Shown here: positions 44,907 through 55,323 of the stretch, piece after piece
Numbering within the stretch: the stretch's first letter is position 1
How the letters are laid out: each line of letters begins with the position of its first letter
Assembly (NCBI RefSeq): GCF_000525855.1
Contig: NZ_AODE01000047.1
Span: forward strand, 1 to 55,892
DNA length: 55,892 nucleotides
From: Listeria cornellensis FSL F6-0969
GTDB taxonomy: Bacteria; Bacillota; Bacilli; Lactobacillales; Listeriaceae
Reading direction: 5' to 3'
Position numbers and translations under genes: made by a program
The notes under the pieces: generated by a model
Told to the model about the DNA's origin: nothing
The model's database searches: none
What the model saw: only the letters and a program-made list of their open reading frames with translations

Positions 44907-46023
44907 GTGAAACCGAAGTTATTGTATGTCTTGACAGCATCTCGTAGCATCAAGCTTTTGGATGGGCAGTTAGAATATATGGCGGAATGTGGATATGACG
45001 TGCATCTTATAGCAGCAAATGGCCCTGAAGTGGCAGACTTACCAAAACATATTCATTTTCACCCTCTTGCTATGGAACGAGATATAGCGATTCGAAAAGA
45101 TATACGTGCTTTTTTCCAAATGTTGAAATTGATGCGACAAGTAAAGCCGAGTGTCATAAATTATAGCACTCCTAAAGCTTCCTTACTAGCTTCCATAGTT
45201 GCAAAAATATGTGGTGTTCCTAAACGAATTTACACATTGCGAGGTTTGCGATTAGAGACGATGACAGGTATAAAAAAAAAGGATGCTACTATATTTCGAA
45301 AAGTTGGTTTGTCGTTTCTCTAATGAAATCATTTGTGTGAGTCCGAGCCTTCTAGAGAAAGCGAGTGAACTAAAATTAACTAAGCCTGCTAAACTGCATT
45401 GTATTGGATCAGGTAGTAGTAACGGTATCAATACAGATAAATTTCAACATGTAGCAAGCAAAGAAATGTCAGTTCTACCTATTGATTCGAAAGACCAAGT
45501 TATTGGTTATGTAGGGCGTTTAACGAAAGATAAGGGAATAGATGATTTAGTAGAAGCTTTCTTATTATTAAAAGAAACATTCCCAATGTTGAAATTACTT
45601 CTGGTTGGCCGTTTAGATAAAGATCATGGATTAAGAGCGAATACGATGATTAAAATTAAAATGCATCAGGATATTATTCTGCTGAATTTCCAAAAAGAGG
45701 TTGCCCCTTTTTATAAAAAAATCCAGGTTTTTGTGTTCCCAACGCATCGAGAAGGATTTGGAAATGTAGCGATGGAAGCGGCTTATAGTGGCTTACCAGT
45801 GGTTGCCACGAATGTGACGGGAGCTAAGGATACGGTGGTTCACGGAGAGACGGGTCTGCTAACAGAGGCTAGGAACCCCGAAGAGTTAGAAAGAGCTATT
45901 GCTAGCTTGCTGCATAATCCTGAGAAGGCTAGTAAAATGGGCATCGAAGGAAAACGGCGAGTGGAGGTAGAATTTAAGCGCGAAAATGTATGGCAAGGCA
46001 TCCTTGCGATGTATGAACTCTAG
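44907..46023 (+). CDS. glycosyltransferase family 4, frame break
   Basis: About 371 residues after repair. N-terminal KPKLLYVLTASRSIKLLDGQ and STPKASLLASIVAKICGVPKR; C-terminal VIGYVGRLTKDKGIDDLVEAF and PTHREGFGNVAMEAAYSGLPVVATNVTGAKD are typical of GT4 enzymes of polysaccharide loci (CapM/EpsD-like). GTG 44907 follows GGGGGTT. The break lies at nine A (45272-45280, one too many). The C-terminal half appears complete. Confidence 0.87.
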
Positions 46024-46038
46024 AATAGGAGCGATTTT

Positions 46039-46635
46039 GTGAAAAAATATGTAGATATTCTTATTGCTATCATACTCATGATGATATGTTCTCCCCTATT
46101 TGTGGTTATCAGCTTAGGCATTATATTTATCAATGGTGGACCGATTATTTTTAAGCAAATACGTGTAGGCAAAGATGAAAAATTATTTACTATCTATAAA
46201 TTTTGTACGATGAATCAAAAATTGGATAAAAATGGAGAATTATTGCCGGATGGAGAGCGTCTTAAATGGTTTGGAAGGTTATTAAGAAACCTAAGTTTAG
46301 ATGAATTGCCACAACTTTGGAATATTGTAAAAGGGAATATGGCGTTTATTGGGCCAAGACCTTTACGGGATTCTTATTTGGAGCTTTATTCCGAAGAACA
46401 ACGGAAGAGACATGACGTCAAACCTGGTATCACAGGGTGGGCGCAAGTAAATGGTCGGAATGCCATTAGTTGGGAAGAAAAATTCCGTTTAGACATATAC
46501 TATACACAACATAAAAATTGGAGACTAGACTTGAAAATTTTATGGTTAACGGTCCAAAAAGTACTATTAATTAAAGGCATCAGCGAAGCAGGACAAGCAA
46601 CAGTGCAAAAATTTCAGGGAACTAAGTTAAACTAG
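46039..46635 (+). CDS. PglC-type phosphoglycosyltransferase
   Basis: 198 residues, intact. One re-entrant hydrophobic N-terminal helix (DILIAIILMMICSPLFVVISL), then RVGKDEKLFTIYKF, LSLDELPQLWNIVKGNMAFIGPRPL (catalytic Asp-Glu pair) and PGITGWAQVNGRN. Small monotopic enzymes of this size (PglC) transfer a sugar phosphate, typically di-N-acetylbacillosamine, to undecaprenyl phosphate and so start the repeat unit. GTG start with AGGAG 8-12 bases upstream. Confidence 0.9.
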   Translation: MKKYVDILIAIILMMICSPLFVVISLGIIFINGGPIIFKQIRVGKDEKLFTIYKFCTMNQKLDKNGELLPDGERLKWFGRLLRNLSLDELPQLWNIVKGNMAFIGPRPLRDSYLELYSEEQRKRHDVKPGITGWAQVNGRNAISWEEKFRLDIYYTQHKNWRLDLKILWLTVQKVLLIKGISEAGQATVQKFQGTKLN

Positions 46636-46651
46636 GAAAGTGAGGTAGGGA

Positions 46652-47810
46652 ATGCGTATACCACTGAGTATTCCGCATATGAGCGGGAACGAAATAAGCT
46701 ATATCGAAGAAGCGCTGAGCTCGAATTGGGTAGCGCCACTTGGTCCCAATGTGGATGAGATGGAAAGGCTAGCACGCTTATATACTGGTTCAAAGGCAGC
46801 TCTCGCAACAAATTCAGGGACAGCTGCGATTCATCTTTCCTTGGCGGCTCTTGATATCGGGATTGGAGATATTGTTTTTTGTCAAAGTTTTACCTTCGCA
46901 GCATCAGCCAATCCAATTTTGTATCAAGGCGCGGTACCCGTATTTATAGATTCAGAGCCTGAAACATGGAATATGTCACCACAAGCTTTATCGCGCGCGT
47001 TAGAAAAAGCCGCTCGGAAAAAGACTTTGCCAAAAGCAATCATTGTCGTACATTTGTATGGTCAATGCGCGAAAATGGACGAGCTTATGGCGCTGGCAGA
47101 TCAATATGATATCCCTCTTATCGAGGACGCAGCCGAGTCATTAGGTTCTACTTACAAAGGAAAGCCTTCTGGCACAATGGGAAAGGCAGGCATATTTTCG
47201 TTTAATGGAAATAAAATTATTACGACGTCCGGCGGCGGAATGCTTATTTCGGATGATGAAGCATTTATAGAAAAAGCGCGTAAGCTATCCACGCAAGCCA
47301 AAGAAGTGGCGCCTTACTACCTGCATAATCGTGTTGGTTTTAATTACCGAATGAGTAATGTTGCTGCCGGAGTCGGTATCGCCCAATTCGAAGTACTAAA
47401 AAATCGTATTCAAAAAAAAACGTGAGATTTTCCACTTTTATCAGCAACAGTTAGCGAATGAACCAAGTGTCCAGTTACATCAAGAAGTATCGGGTTCTTA
47501 CAACAATTATTGGTTAAGCACTTTGACGCTGGAGGTAAATCCAATGGATATTATGCAAGAGATGAACAAGCAGGGCATCGAAACACGGTTGCTATGGAAC
47601 CCGATGCACTGTCAGCCATGTTTCGCAGACTATGATTTTTACGCACATACAGAAGGAGTGCCAGCCATCTCAGAACAGCTATTCCAAAGCGGACTGTGTC
47701 TCCCATCAACGACGAGCCTCACCGACGTAGAGCTCAGTCAAGTAGTACAAACGCTAACCACTATTATTTCTGGGATTACAAAACAAAAAATGGAACCAAT
47801 AATGCAATGA
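46652..47810 (+). CDS. DegT/DnrJ/EryC1 aminotransferase (PglE/EpsN type), frame break
   Basis: About 385 residues after repair. PLP-dependent sugar aminotransferase: the phosphate-binding TNSGTAAIHLSL, the Asp in VVHLYGQCAKMDE and EDAAESLGSTY, and the PLP lysine in FSFNGNKIITTSGGG. It should aminate C4 of the UDP-4-keto-6-deoxy sugar made by the first gene. The break lies at nine A (47412-47420); with eight, QKKREIFHFYQQQ leads into the rest. The end overlaps the next start by 4 bp. Confidence 0.88.
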
Positions 47811-49211
47811 GATTAGGAAATCAGACAAAATTAGTAAGTCTATATCATTGGTTCACTTATCTCTGCTGTTTTATTAGCTTTTTCACTGTGATATTTAGGA
47901 CGAAAGCGCAGGGCTATGAGTTTTTAGCCTTATTACCGCTAGCATACACGATCTGCTACTGGGTTGTTTTTTCCAAATCACTCAACATTGAGTTACGTGT
48001 GTTTAATGTCATATTCATCGTTATGCAAGGATTACGGTTTGTTATCATGCCGATATTTCTTGTGAGCGTGCAGTACTACGGTGGAAGATCCCCAGTGGCA
48101 CCATTACCAAGCTCCATTGAAACGGCTATTTGGTTAATGGTGTATGAATTAATTATTTTAACGCTGGTCATTTTCTTCCTAGATCAAAAGTATCAAAAAA
48201 AAGACGGTTGAAGCGAGGCCACTCCTGAAAAACTCGAACTACATGATGTACGGTCTTATGCTTATACTAGTTATCGTTAGTCTACTAGCATTTCCAAGTG
48301 TGATCAAGAAAATTGGCTTCTTTGTTCCAGGAACAGCTGGATCGCTGGAAAATACTTCGACGATCGCGACCCTAATTAGCTTTCTATTCCTAGTAGCCAA
48401 GCAAATCCTGTTTTTGTTGCTGACATGGCTTTGCTATATCAAATACCAAGATACAAGCAAAATAAAATATGTCTACCTAGCATGTTTATTATTATTTCTC
48501 AACATTGGGACATTTATCGGTACGAACCGCGCGGATATAGTTATCACCTCCATCGCATCACTTCTTACGTTCAGACTTCTATTTCCAGCCTTTTTTAAAC
48601 GTGTATTGCTTAGTACGGCCATTATTATTCCAGTCATGCTAACGGCAATAGCCTCTTTCCGCAAAATTTCTTCCATATCAGAAGGGGCTAGCAAGTTAGT
48701 CGATTACACTGATAAAATGCAGGTCTATCTAGCAGGCCCATATAATGTGGCGATTGCACTGGAAGCAAAAGATCTTTTTCCAGAAGCAGGAAATCTAAGC
48801 GTGCTGTTCTATGATATTTTTCGACCCATGTTGGGTGTAGGCTCACTGATCTCCGATTGGTCAATCAACTATTCTTCCATCTATTTCAACGAGCGTTATT
48901 TTTTCTCCGATCACATGACACAGATCATCCCCATGATTGGGCAAGGAAATTTATTTTTTGGTCTTATTTTTGCCCCAGTAATTGGCGTACTTGTCATCGT
49001 GTTTGCTTACTATCTACAAGATAAAATAAAACAGACGCAACAACTAGAAGTTTACTATATACTCACCTATGCTTGTGCCAGATTGGGTATGATGCCAGGG
49101 CAAAATATTACTATCCTCATCAATGACTTAAGTTTTAGCCTCATTCTATTCTTGATGTTTTACTTCTTGAATAAACATGTCCGATTTCGACCCGTAAACT
49201 ATCAAAAATAG
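47807..49211 (+). CDS. Wzy-like polysaccharide polymerase, frame break
   Basis: About 467 residues after repair, with 10-12 hydrophobic helices and one larger extracellular loop in the C-terminal half (FRPMLGVGSLISDWSINYSSIYFNERY broken across helices). These are features of O-antigen/capsule polymerases, which join repeat units outside the membrane. Sequence similarity in this family is low, so the call rests on topology and location. The break lies at eight A (48195-48202, one too many). ATG 47807 overlaps the aminotransferase stop. Confidence 0.75.
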
Positions 49212-49225
49212 AGGAGAAATAATGC

Positions 49226-50511
49226 ATGAAGATCTTAAAAAAAAGTGTTGTCCAGTCCATATGGTATGACATTGTTCAAAAAAATTATCATCATTCTTAC
49301 GGGATTACTGTCTATCGTTTTCATGACCCGTTACCTGGGGCCCACACTGAAAGGTGAATATGCAGTTTATATGAATGCAGTCAATATTGGTGTGTCGGTT
49401 CTGAATATGGGAATTTCGCTTGTTTACGTGAACTATAAGCGGCGGGAAACAAGTGTGCGTCAGTTCGAAATGACATTTATTGCGCTATCATTGGTTCAAT
49501 ATGTGATCTTTATCGCTATCGCTCTGCTCATGTATCTCGTCGGACAACCTATCGATTACATCATGATTATGGTTTTGATTGCGCTTAACGTCCTCGGTCT
49601 CCAAGTGACACAGATCAATTTAGTAGAAAATATCAAAAAAAAATACCGTAATCGTGATTTCAACCGCCATTTCTAATATGGTTTTGACGGTGATTGTATA
49701 CTTTATTGCACCATCATATGTGTTTATCGCTCTACTCGTGTATGCCATGAAAAATATCGTGCCAATCATTATGACACTCATGGCTATTCGTAACACAGAA
49801 CGAGTAGATGACCAACGACAACGAAAAAGCATCAAGTTTAGCGAATGGCCTAAAATCATGAAACAAGGTTTTCTACCCATGTTAGTTACGTGTCTCATCG
49901 CCTTAAATTACCGCATGGACATCTTATTCCTAGAGTGGTTCCATGTCGCCGCATTTGATGTAGGTATGTATAGTACAGGGGTTCAGCTCGCCGAATATGC
50001 TTGGATGCTACCCGATATTTTCAAAGACGTCATGATGAATAAAAATGCTAAAAAAGATGCCATCGCTAGCCTGACTTTTTCCATTAGAATGGCGATGACA
50101 CTCGTACTTTTATTTATCCTTTTCATGGCCATATTCGGCAAGTATATCATTATTTTCCTTTTTGGAAACGCATTTGCAGACGCGTACCTCACTACATTAC
50201 TCATGTTTCTGGCAGTGCCGTTCATTATCTACTCTAAAATTATAGGCACCCTGTTTATCGCACAAGGGAAAATGGGCTTTTACCTAGTAACGCTTATTAT
50301 CAGTGTCCTCGTCAATGCGGGGCTCAATATCCTCTTGATTCCATGTTGGGGAATCATTGGTGCTGCGGTTGCATCGATCCTATCCTATACTATTTGCGGT
50401 ATGATGTGCGTGCTTTGGTTTAAAAGGAAATATATGTTACGTTGGACAACCTTATTTATTATCACCAAGAGCGACTACAAAAAAATACGAACATTTTTAA
50501 ATGGAGAATGA
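49226..50511 (+). CDS. Wzx-type polysaccharide flippase (MOP superfamily), two frame breaks
   Basis: About 427 residues after repair with some 12-14 helices. FMTRYLGPTLKGEYAVYMNAV near the start and FLFGNAFADAYLTTLLMFLAVPF plus LNILLIPCWGIIGAAVAS near the end are typical of flippases that turn lipid-linked repeat units to the outer face. ATG 49226 has GAGGAG 10 bases upstream. Breaks: eight A at 49237-49244 and nine A at 49635-49643, each one too many. Confidence 0.85.
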
Positions 50512-50534
50512 AGCAAGTGAGAGGAGATAATTTT

Positions 50535-51266
50535 TTGACAAATCATACAACTATCATTTCAATTGTAGAGATATTAGAGATCATCAAGAAGAATATGTGG
50601 ATTATTCTGACAATTTTCGCAGTGAGTTTTGGAGCCATGTTTTCCTTGGTAAACTATGTATTAAAACCAGAATACAGGGCAACTACGCAAATATTAGTGG
50701 TGCAAAATACTGAAAAAGAAGAGGCCAATCTTCAAAATTCGGAAGTACAGGCGAATTTGCAAATGATTAACACATACAGCTCAATGCTAAGAAGCCCGCT
50801 TGTATTAAATGAAGTAAGTCATAAATTTAACGATCAATATTCCGTGGGAAGACTAAAGGATGAAATAGTTGTGGCTAACGATCAGAATTCACAAATTTTA
50901 AATATTCACGTGGAGGATAAAAATCAAGCGGTAGCGGTAGCAATTGCGAATCAGGTCGCCCGCTCCTTTAAAGAGAAATTACCTGAAGTGATGACGGATA
51001 AGACGGTCACGATCATGTCTACGGCAGAAATGTCAGAGCAGACACAACCTGTATTTCCTAATAAACCGTTAATGTACCTGCTCTCCATTGTTATTGGAGC
51101 TATACTTTCTATCCTCATCTGCTTTATTAAAAAAATGATGGATACAACCATTAAAACAGAAGAGCAAATAGTAGAGAAACTCAATCTCGTCGTTTTAGGC
51201 ATGATATCGAATATACCGAATAGCCAAACCAATACTGATGGAGGCTTCAAAAATGAAAAAAAATGA
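50535..51266 (+). CDS. Wzz/CapA-type chain-length regulator and kinase activator
   Basis: 243 residues: two membrane helices (NMWIILTIFAVSFGAMFSLV and PLMYLLSIVIGAILSILICF) enclose an extracytoplasmic helical domain. PNKPLMYL holds the proline-rich motif before helix 2. In Bacillota such proteins activate the separate BY-kinase encoded next. TTG 50535 is the likely start, 8 bp after GAGGAG; an open frame runs further upstream inside the flippase gene. The stop overlaps the kinase start. Confidence 0.85.
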   Translation: MTNHTTIISIVEILEIIKKNMWIILTIFAVSFGAMFSLVNYVLKPEYRATTQILVVQNTEKEEANLQNSEVQANLQMINTYSSMLRSPLVLNEVSHKFNDQYSVGRLKDEIVVANDQNSQILNIHVEDKNQAVAVAIANQVARSFKEKLPEVMTDKTVTIMSTAEMSEQTQPVFPNKPLMYLLSIVIGAILSILICFIKKMMDTTIKTEEQIVEKLNLVVLGMISNIPNSQTNTDGGFKNEKK

Positions 51267-51946
51267 AAAAAATGAAAAAAGATAGTAAAAGAAAATTGAT
51301 TACCGTTGCCAATCCAACTTCGATGATTTCAGAAGAGTTTACATCTATCAAAACAAATATCGAATTCGCATCCATTCAAACTGAAAAAAAGGTGTTAATG
51401 GTGACCTCGGCTGAACCAGATGTAGGGAAGTCATTAATTGTTTCTAATTTAGCCGTTGTATACGCGAAACAAAACAAACGGACACTACTCATCGATCTGG
51501 ATTTAAGAAAGCCTGTACAGCATCACATGTTTCATTTTGGAAGAGCGAAAGGTATTACGGGATTGTTGTTAAATGAGGCTTGCGATTCACGAGAAGCCAT
51601 CCGACCGACCGAAGTGCCAGGTTTAGATCTACTACCAGCAGGGGTTATTCCGCCGAATCCGACGACCATCCTAAATTCCAATGCTTTGCTAGATATGGTT
51701 AAAAAATATAGAGACCAGTATGATCAAATCATTATTGATGCACCACCCGTACTAGTGGCATCAGATGCCCAGCTTATCGCAAGGTTTACAGACGGTATTA
51801 TTTTTGTGATTAAGAGCGGAAGTTCTGAGTATAAAAAAGTAGAGAAAGCTATTGATTTGTTACATCGGACAGGCAACGAAATAATTGGGACCGTACTAAA
51901 CAGACCCTCTATTGAAGCTGAAAAAGCGTACTACACGTATAAATAA
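51263..51946 (+). CDS. CpsD/CapB-type bacterial tyrosine kinase
   Basis: 227 residues. Walker A SAEPDVGKSLIVSNL, Walker A-prime LLIDLDLRKP, Walker B IIIDAPPVL. The C-terminal tyrosine cluster is short (AYYTYK). With the preceding Wzz-type activator it controls polymer length and export. No PHP-type phosphatase (CpsB) gene is in the window. The pair sits at the 3' end of the locus, whereas streptococcal loci have it near the 5' end. Confidence 0.9.
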   Translation: MKKMKKDSKRKLITVANPTSMISEEFTSIKTNIEFASIQTEKKVLMVTSAEPDVGKSLIVSNLAVVYAKQNKRTLLIDLDLRKPVQHHMFHFGRAKGITGLLLNEACDSREAIRPTEVPGLDLLPAGVIPPNPTTILNSNALLDMVKKYRDQYDQIIIDAPPVLVASDAQLIARFTDGIIFVIKSGSSEYKKVEKAIDLLHRTGNEIIGTVLNRPSIEAEKAYYTYK

Positions 51947-51967
51947 AAAGATACAGGAGATGATGAG

Positions 51968-52618
51968 ATGTTGAAAGAACTAGTGGTAATTGGAGATGGC
52001 AGCGTCACTAAAATGGTGCGAGAGATTATTGCACTTCAAAAAGAATACCAAATTATCGCGATTTTGGATGATAGCTTGAAAGAAGCGTATGTTGCAGAAG
52101 ATGGTATCTATTTTGGACCGCTAGCGAATAGCCGTTTTGTGGCATCAGGTTCCTATTTTTTCATTGCAGTAGGGAATAACGAGGCGCGTCAGAAGATTTT
52201 TAAGCAATTAAATAAAGGACAAGAGCAATTTCCTAACATGATTCATCCAGCAGCGCTTATTTCTCCAAACGCCAAAATTGGGTATGGTAATTTTATTATG
52301 GCGGGAGCAATTATCAATGTAGATGCATGCGTAGGTAATCAAACCATTGTCAATTCGGCCAGTATCATTGGACATGATGCGGTATTGGGGGACTTCACGC
52401 AAGTTTCACCAGGCGTCGTGATTACTGGGTATGTACAATTGGAAAATGGAGCATATATCGGGGCAAATGCGACGGTGTTGCCGGATGTTGTTGTTTCTCT
52501 ATGGGCCATAGTCGGCGCAGGTTCTACGGTCGTTAATGATGTAGACGAATATACTGTTGTTGTTGGGACTCCAGCAAAATATTTAAAGCAACGAGATAGT
52601 CAGCTACAAATGAATTAG
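51968..52618 (+). CDS. NeuD/PglD-type sugar O/N-acetyltransferase
   Basis: 216 residues: an N-terminal Rossmann-like domain (KELVVIGDGSVTKMVREII, about 1-90) followed by a left-handed beta helix of hexapeptide repeats (HPAALISPNAKIGYGNFIMAGA, IGHDAVLGDFTQVSPG with the catalytic His) and the end VVVGTPAKYLK. In PglD it acetylates the 4-amino group to give UDP-di-N-acetylbacillosamine; with the dehydratase and aminotransferase genes here that is the likely role. Last gene of the locus. Confidence 0.88.
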   Translation: MLKELVVIGDGSVTKMVREIIALQKEYQIIAILDDSLKEAYVAEDGIYFGPLANSRFVASGSYFFIAVGNNEARQKIFKQLNKGQEQFPNMIHPAALISPNAKIGYGNFIMAGAIINVDACVGNQTIVNSASIIGHDAVLGDFTQVSPGVVITGYVQLENGAYIGANATVLPDVVVSLWAIVGAGSTVVNDVDEYTVVVGTPAKYLKQRDSQLQMN

Positions 52619-52781
52619 TAGAATATACATTGTTTGCGTTGGGAGCATTAAGGTGACTAAAAAACATCTATTCCAAATTTATTTTTCATGAATATAAAGT
52701 GAGAATTTGAGTTTGTTTATATATAGTTAAGGTCTAGAAATATTTGAGGTCAAAAAAAACAAGTTAGAAGGGAAGAAAAAC

Positions 52782-54368
52782 ATGAAAAAGAAGTTAAGAA
52801 ATTGGGGGCTTACTTTTCTTGTCATTTTTTTGATGAGTTCACAGTCCGTATCACCACTTGTAGCTAAAGCAGAGAACAGTGGGATGGAGGCGAATAGCAA
52901 ACCGGTAATAACTGCAGAAAATAGGGTTATTACAAAAAATGAGAATTTCCAGCCACTTATGGGTATTAGTGCTTTTGATGAAGAGGATGGAGATATCACA
53001 GAACGTATTGAAGTCGTTAGCAACAATGTGAATATCGCAATCCCAGGTGTATACTCAGTTTTATACAGAGTTACTGATTCGACTGGGTTGGTTGGGACTA
53101 AACTAGCCACTATTACAGTAGTAGCTGCAACGAATCATAAGCCGATTATTCATGCGCAAAATCAAATCGTAGAGGCTGGGAAAACATTTAATACTTTGGA
53201 CAATGTGACGGTTATGGATGAGGAAGACGGAGATATTACCCACCGACTTACAGTTTTAAGTAGTAATGTTAATACAGAGATACCAGGCGTTTACTCTGTA
53301 CTGTATAGTGTTACTGATTTTGGCGGGGCTAAAAGTACGGAGCAAATTACGGTAACGGTAGTCGAAGCTAGCGATCAAAAACCAATATTGTATGCGCAAG
53401 ACCAGATAGTACATCAAAACACCTCTTTTAACGCATTAAAAGGTGTGACCGCTTATGATAAAGAAGATGGCGATTTGACTGGAAAAATTGTAGTACTGAG
53501 TAATAATGTCAATACAGATAAACTCGGTGTTTATGAAGTGCTTTATATGGTCACAGATTCAAAGGGGGCGCAGACTTCCAAATGGATTAGTGTTACGGTT
53601 CAAGGCGCTACGAATCAAAAACCGATTATTTACGCACAGAATCAAACGGTGGAACAAAATGCCCAGTTTGATGTAATGAATAACGTTACGGCTATCGATT
53701 TAGAGGACGGCAATATGACAGCAAGGATTACTGTTCAGCAAAACACAGTAAATACGGAGGTTTTGGGTACATATATGGTTGTTTATACAGTTGTAGATTC
53801 TCAAAATGAGTCTACCACTAAGAACGTTTGGATAACGGTTATACCTAAAATTGTTTCAACGACAATCGAACGAGTGATGGATACGGATACCAGTGTGTCG
53901 GGAACCGGAGAAGCAGGAGAGTCTATCGAAATCAGAAGTGGAACAGTAGTTATTGCAAATGGTCAGGTGGGTAGTGATGGATACTATCATTTTGTAATTG
54001 AGAAACAACCAGAAGGGGCGATTATTAAAGCAATCGTTACCAAATTATCAACTGGACAGACATCTCATGCCAGCACGCGTGTGGAGAAATTTATTCTTAT
54101 TGATAAGCCAAGTATTGGAACAAATCCAGTGTACGATGTGACAACGCAAGTAACAGGATTCGCTCAAAGTCCAGCAAGAAAAGTGAGGGCTCATTGGAAT
54201 GGTTTTATTATTGGGGAAGCAACAGTTGACGATAACGGTAGTTTTGTGATGGATATTCCTGCGTTAATGGCAAACCAAACGATTACTTTTATTGCCCAAG
54301 ATAATCGTGGAAATAGTAGCGAACCGTATATTGTGATAATCAAAGCGGCAACAATAATGATTCATTGA
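52782..54368 (+). CDS. secreted DUF5011/Big_6 repeat protein
   Basis: 528 residues, intact. Signal peptide (LTFLVIFLMSSQSVSPLVAKA), then four DUF5011 Ig-like repeats of about 85 residues (each with DEEDGDIT and PGVYSVLY-like motifs). One Big_6 module (TSVSGTGEAGESIEIRSG) follows, then a second module closely similar to that at 36,230-36,480 of the giant gene (NPVYDVTTQVTGFA, ATVDDNGSFVMDIPALMANQ). It ends with AATIMIH exactly where the giant protein continues into Big_2. No wall anchor. Located between the polysaccharide locus and the WxL genes. Confidence 0.85.
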   Translation: MKKKLRNWGLTFLVIFLMSSQSVSPLVAKAENSGMEANSKPVITAENRVITKNENFQPLMGISAFDEEDGDITERIEVVSNNVNIAIPGVYSVLYRVTDSTGLVGTKLATITVVAATNHKPIIHAQNQIVEAGKTFNTLDNVTVMDEEDGDITHRLTVLSSNVNTEIPGVYSVLYSVTDFGGAKSTEQITVTVVEASDQKPILYAQDQIVHQNTSFNALKGVTAYDKEDGDLTGKIVVLSNNVNTDKLGVYEVLYMVTDSKGAQTSKWISVTVQGATNQKPIIYAQNQTVEQNAQFDVMNNVTAIDLEDGNMTARITVQQNTVNTEVLGTYMVVYTVVDSQNESTTKNVWITVIPKIVSTTIERVMDTDTSVSGTGEAGESIEIRSGTVVIANGQVGSDGYYHFVIEKQPEGAIIKAIVTKLSTGQTSHASTRVEKFILIDKPSIGTNPVYDVTTQVTGFAQSPARKVRAHWNGFIIGEATVDDNGSFVMDIPALMANQTITFIAQDNRGNSSEPYIVIIKAATIMIH

Positions 54369-54525
54369 CATACATTTCCAAATTATTATTTTTTCTAAAA
54401 ATCTTTTTTCAAACAAGGACAGTGAAAAATATATCTGCCGTATTCATAGTATTATAGATTTATCAGCTAGAGCAGTACGCGATACATTAAACACTGTACC
54501 CCAAATTTGAGAGGAGAAAAAATTT

Positions 54526-55239
54526 ATGAATTTCAAAAAATTAGTAGTAATCACAACAATCACGGCAGGTGCACTATCTGCATTTACAGCAACAGCATCG
54601 GCAGCAGAATCAACAGGTACTTCGCAAGCGGGTATTAACTTCACTGAGGGAGTAGGACCTACATTTCCAGTCGACCCGAGTGACCCTACAAAACCACTTG
54701 ATCCAAATGATCCATTAAATCCAACTGATCCAGAAACAGGTAATACTGGATCATTGACGTTAGATTATGTATCTTCTATGGATTTTGGTGAACAGGAGAT
54801 TTCATCTTCAATAGAAACCTACTCATCCACATCGATACGCCCATTTATTCAGGTGACTGATCGTCGTGGCTCGGGTACAGGTTGGGCTGTTACAGCTAAA
54901 GCAAGCGAATTTAAGGATGAAGAGGGTAAAGCTTCATTAAAAGGGGCGGAAATCGCGCTTAAAAATGCTGAGATTAGTTCAGCTAGTCACACTGCGGCCA
55001 AACCTAGCTCAGAGCAATTAATTGAACTCTCAATGGATGGTGTAACGGAAGCAAAAGTTGTATCAGCAGGTGTTGATGAAGGTATGGGTACGTGGGTGAA
55101 TCGTTGGTTCGGCGATACACCAGAAGAGGCTGGTTCTTTAAATGACAATGTACAACTGACTATTCCAGCTGGAAGTGCAACGGTTGGCGCGCATGAGGCA
55201 AAAGTAACGTGGACACTGACTGACGCTCCAGAAGCTTAA
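54526..55239 (+). CDS. WxL-domain cell-surface protein
   Basis: 237 residues. Signal peptide ending ATASAAES, a Pro/Asp-rich spacer (PVDPSDPTKPLDPNDP), then the WxL domain with its two motifs, GWAVTAKA (about residue 126) and VTWTLTDAP at the very end. WxL domains bind peptidoglycan non-covalently. GAGAGGAG precedes the ATG. It forms a cassette with the DUF916 gene after it, and such cassettes usually present larger surface proteins. Confidence 0.92.
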   Translation: MNFKKLVVITTITAGALSAFTATASAAESTGTSQAGINFTEGVGPTFPVDPSDPTKPLDPNDPLNPTDPETGNTGSLTLDYVSSMDFGEQEISSSIETYSSTSIRPFIQVTDRRGSGTGWAVTAKASEFKDEEGKASLKGAEIALKNAEISSASHTAAKPSSEQLIELSMDGVTEAKVVSAGVDEGMGTWVNRWFGDTPEEAGSLNDNVQLTIPAGSATVGAHEAKVTWTLTDAPEA

Positions 55240-55250
55240 TAGTAGACTCC

Positions 55251-55293
55251 TAGTAGATTCCAGAAAAGTGATATTTTGGGATCTACTATTTTT
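55251..55293 (+). terminator. terminator/attenuator between WxL and DUF916 genes
   Basis: TAGTAGATTCC (55251-55261) pairs with GGGATCTACTA (55278-55288), then TTTTT. Its place inside a functional cassette suggests partial termination, giving more WxL than DUF916 product. Confidence 0.65.
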
Positions 55294-55323
55294 CATTTCA
55301 AATTAAAGTAAGGAGAGGTTTTA

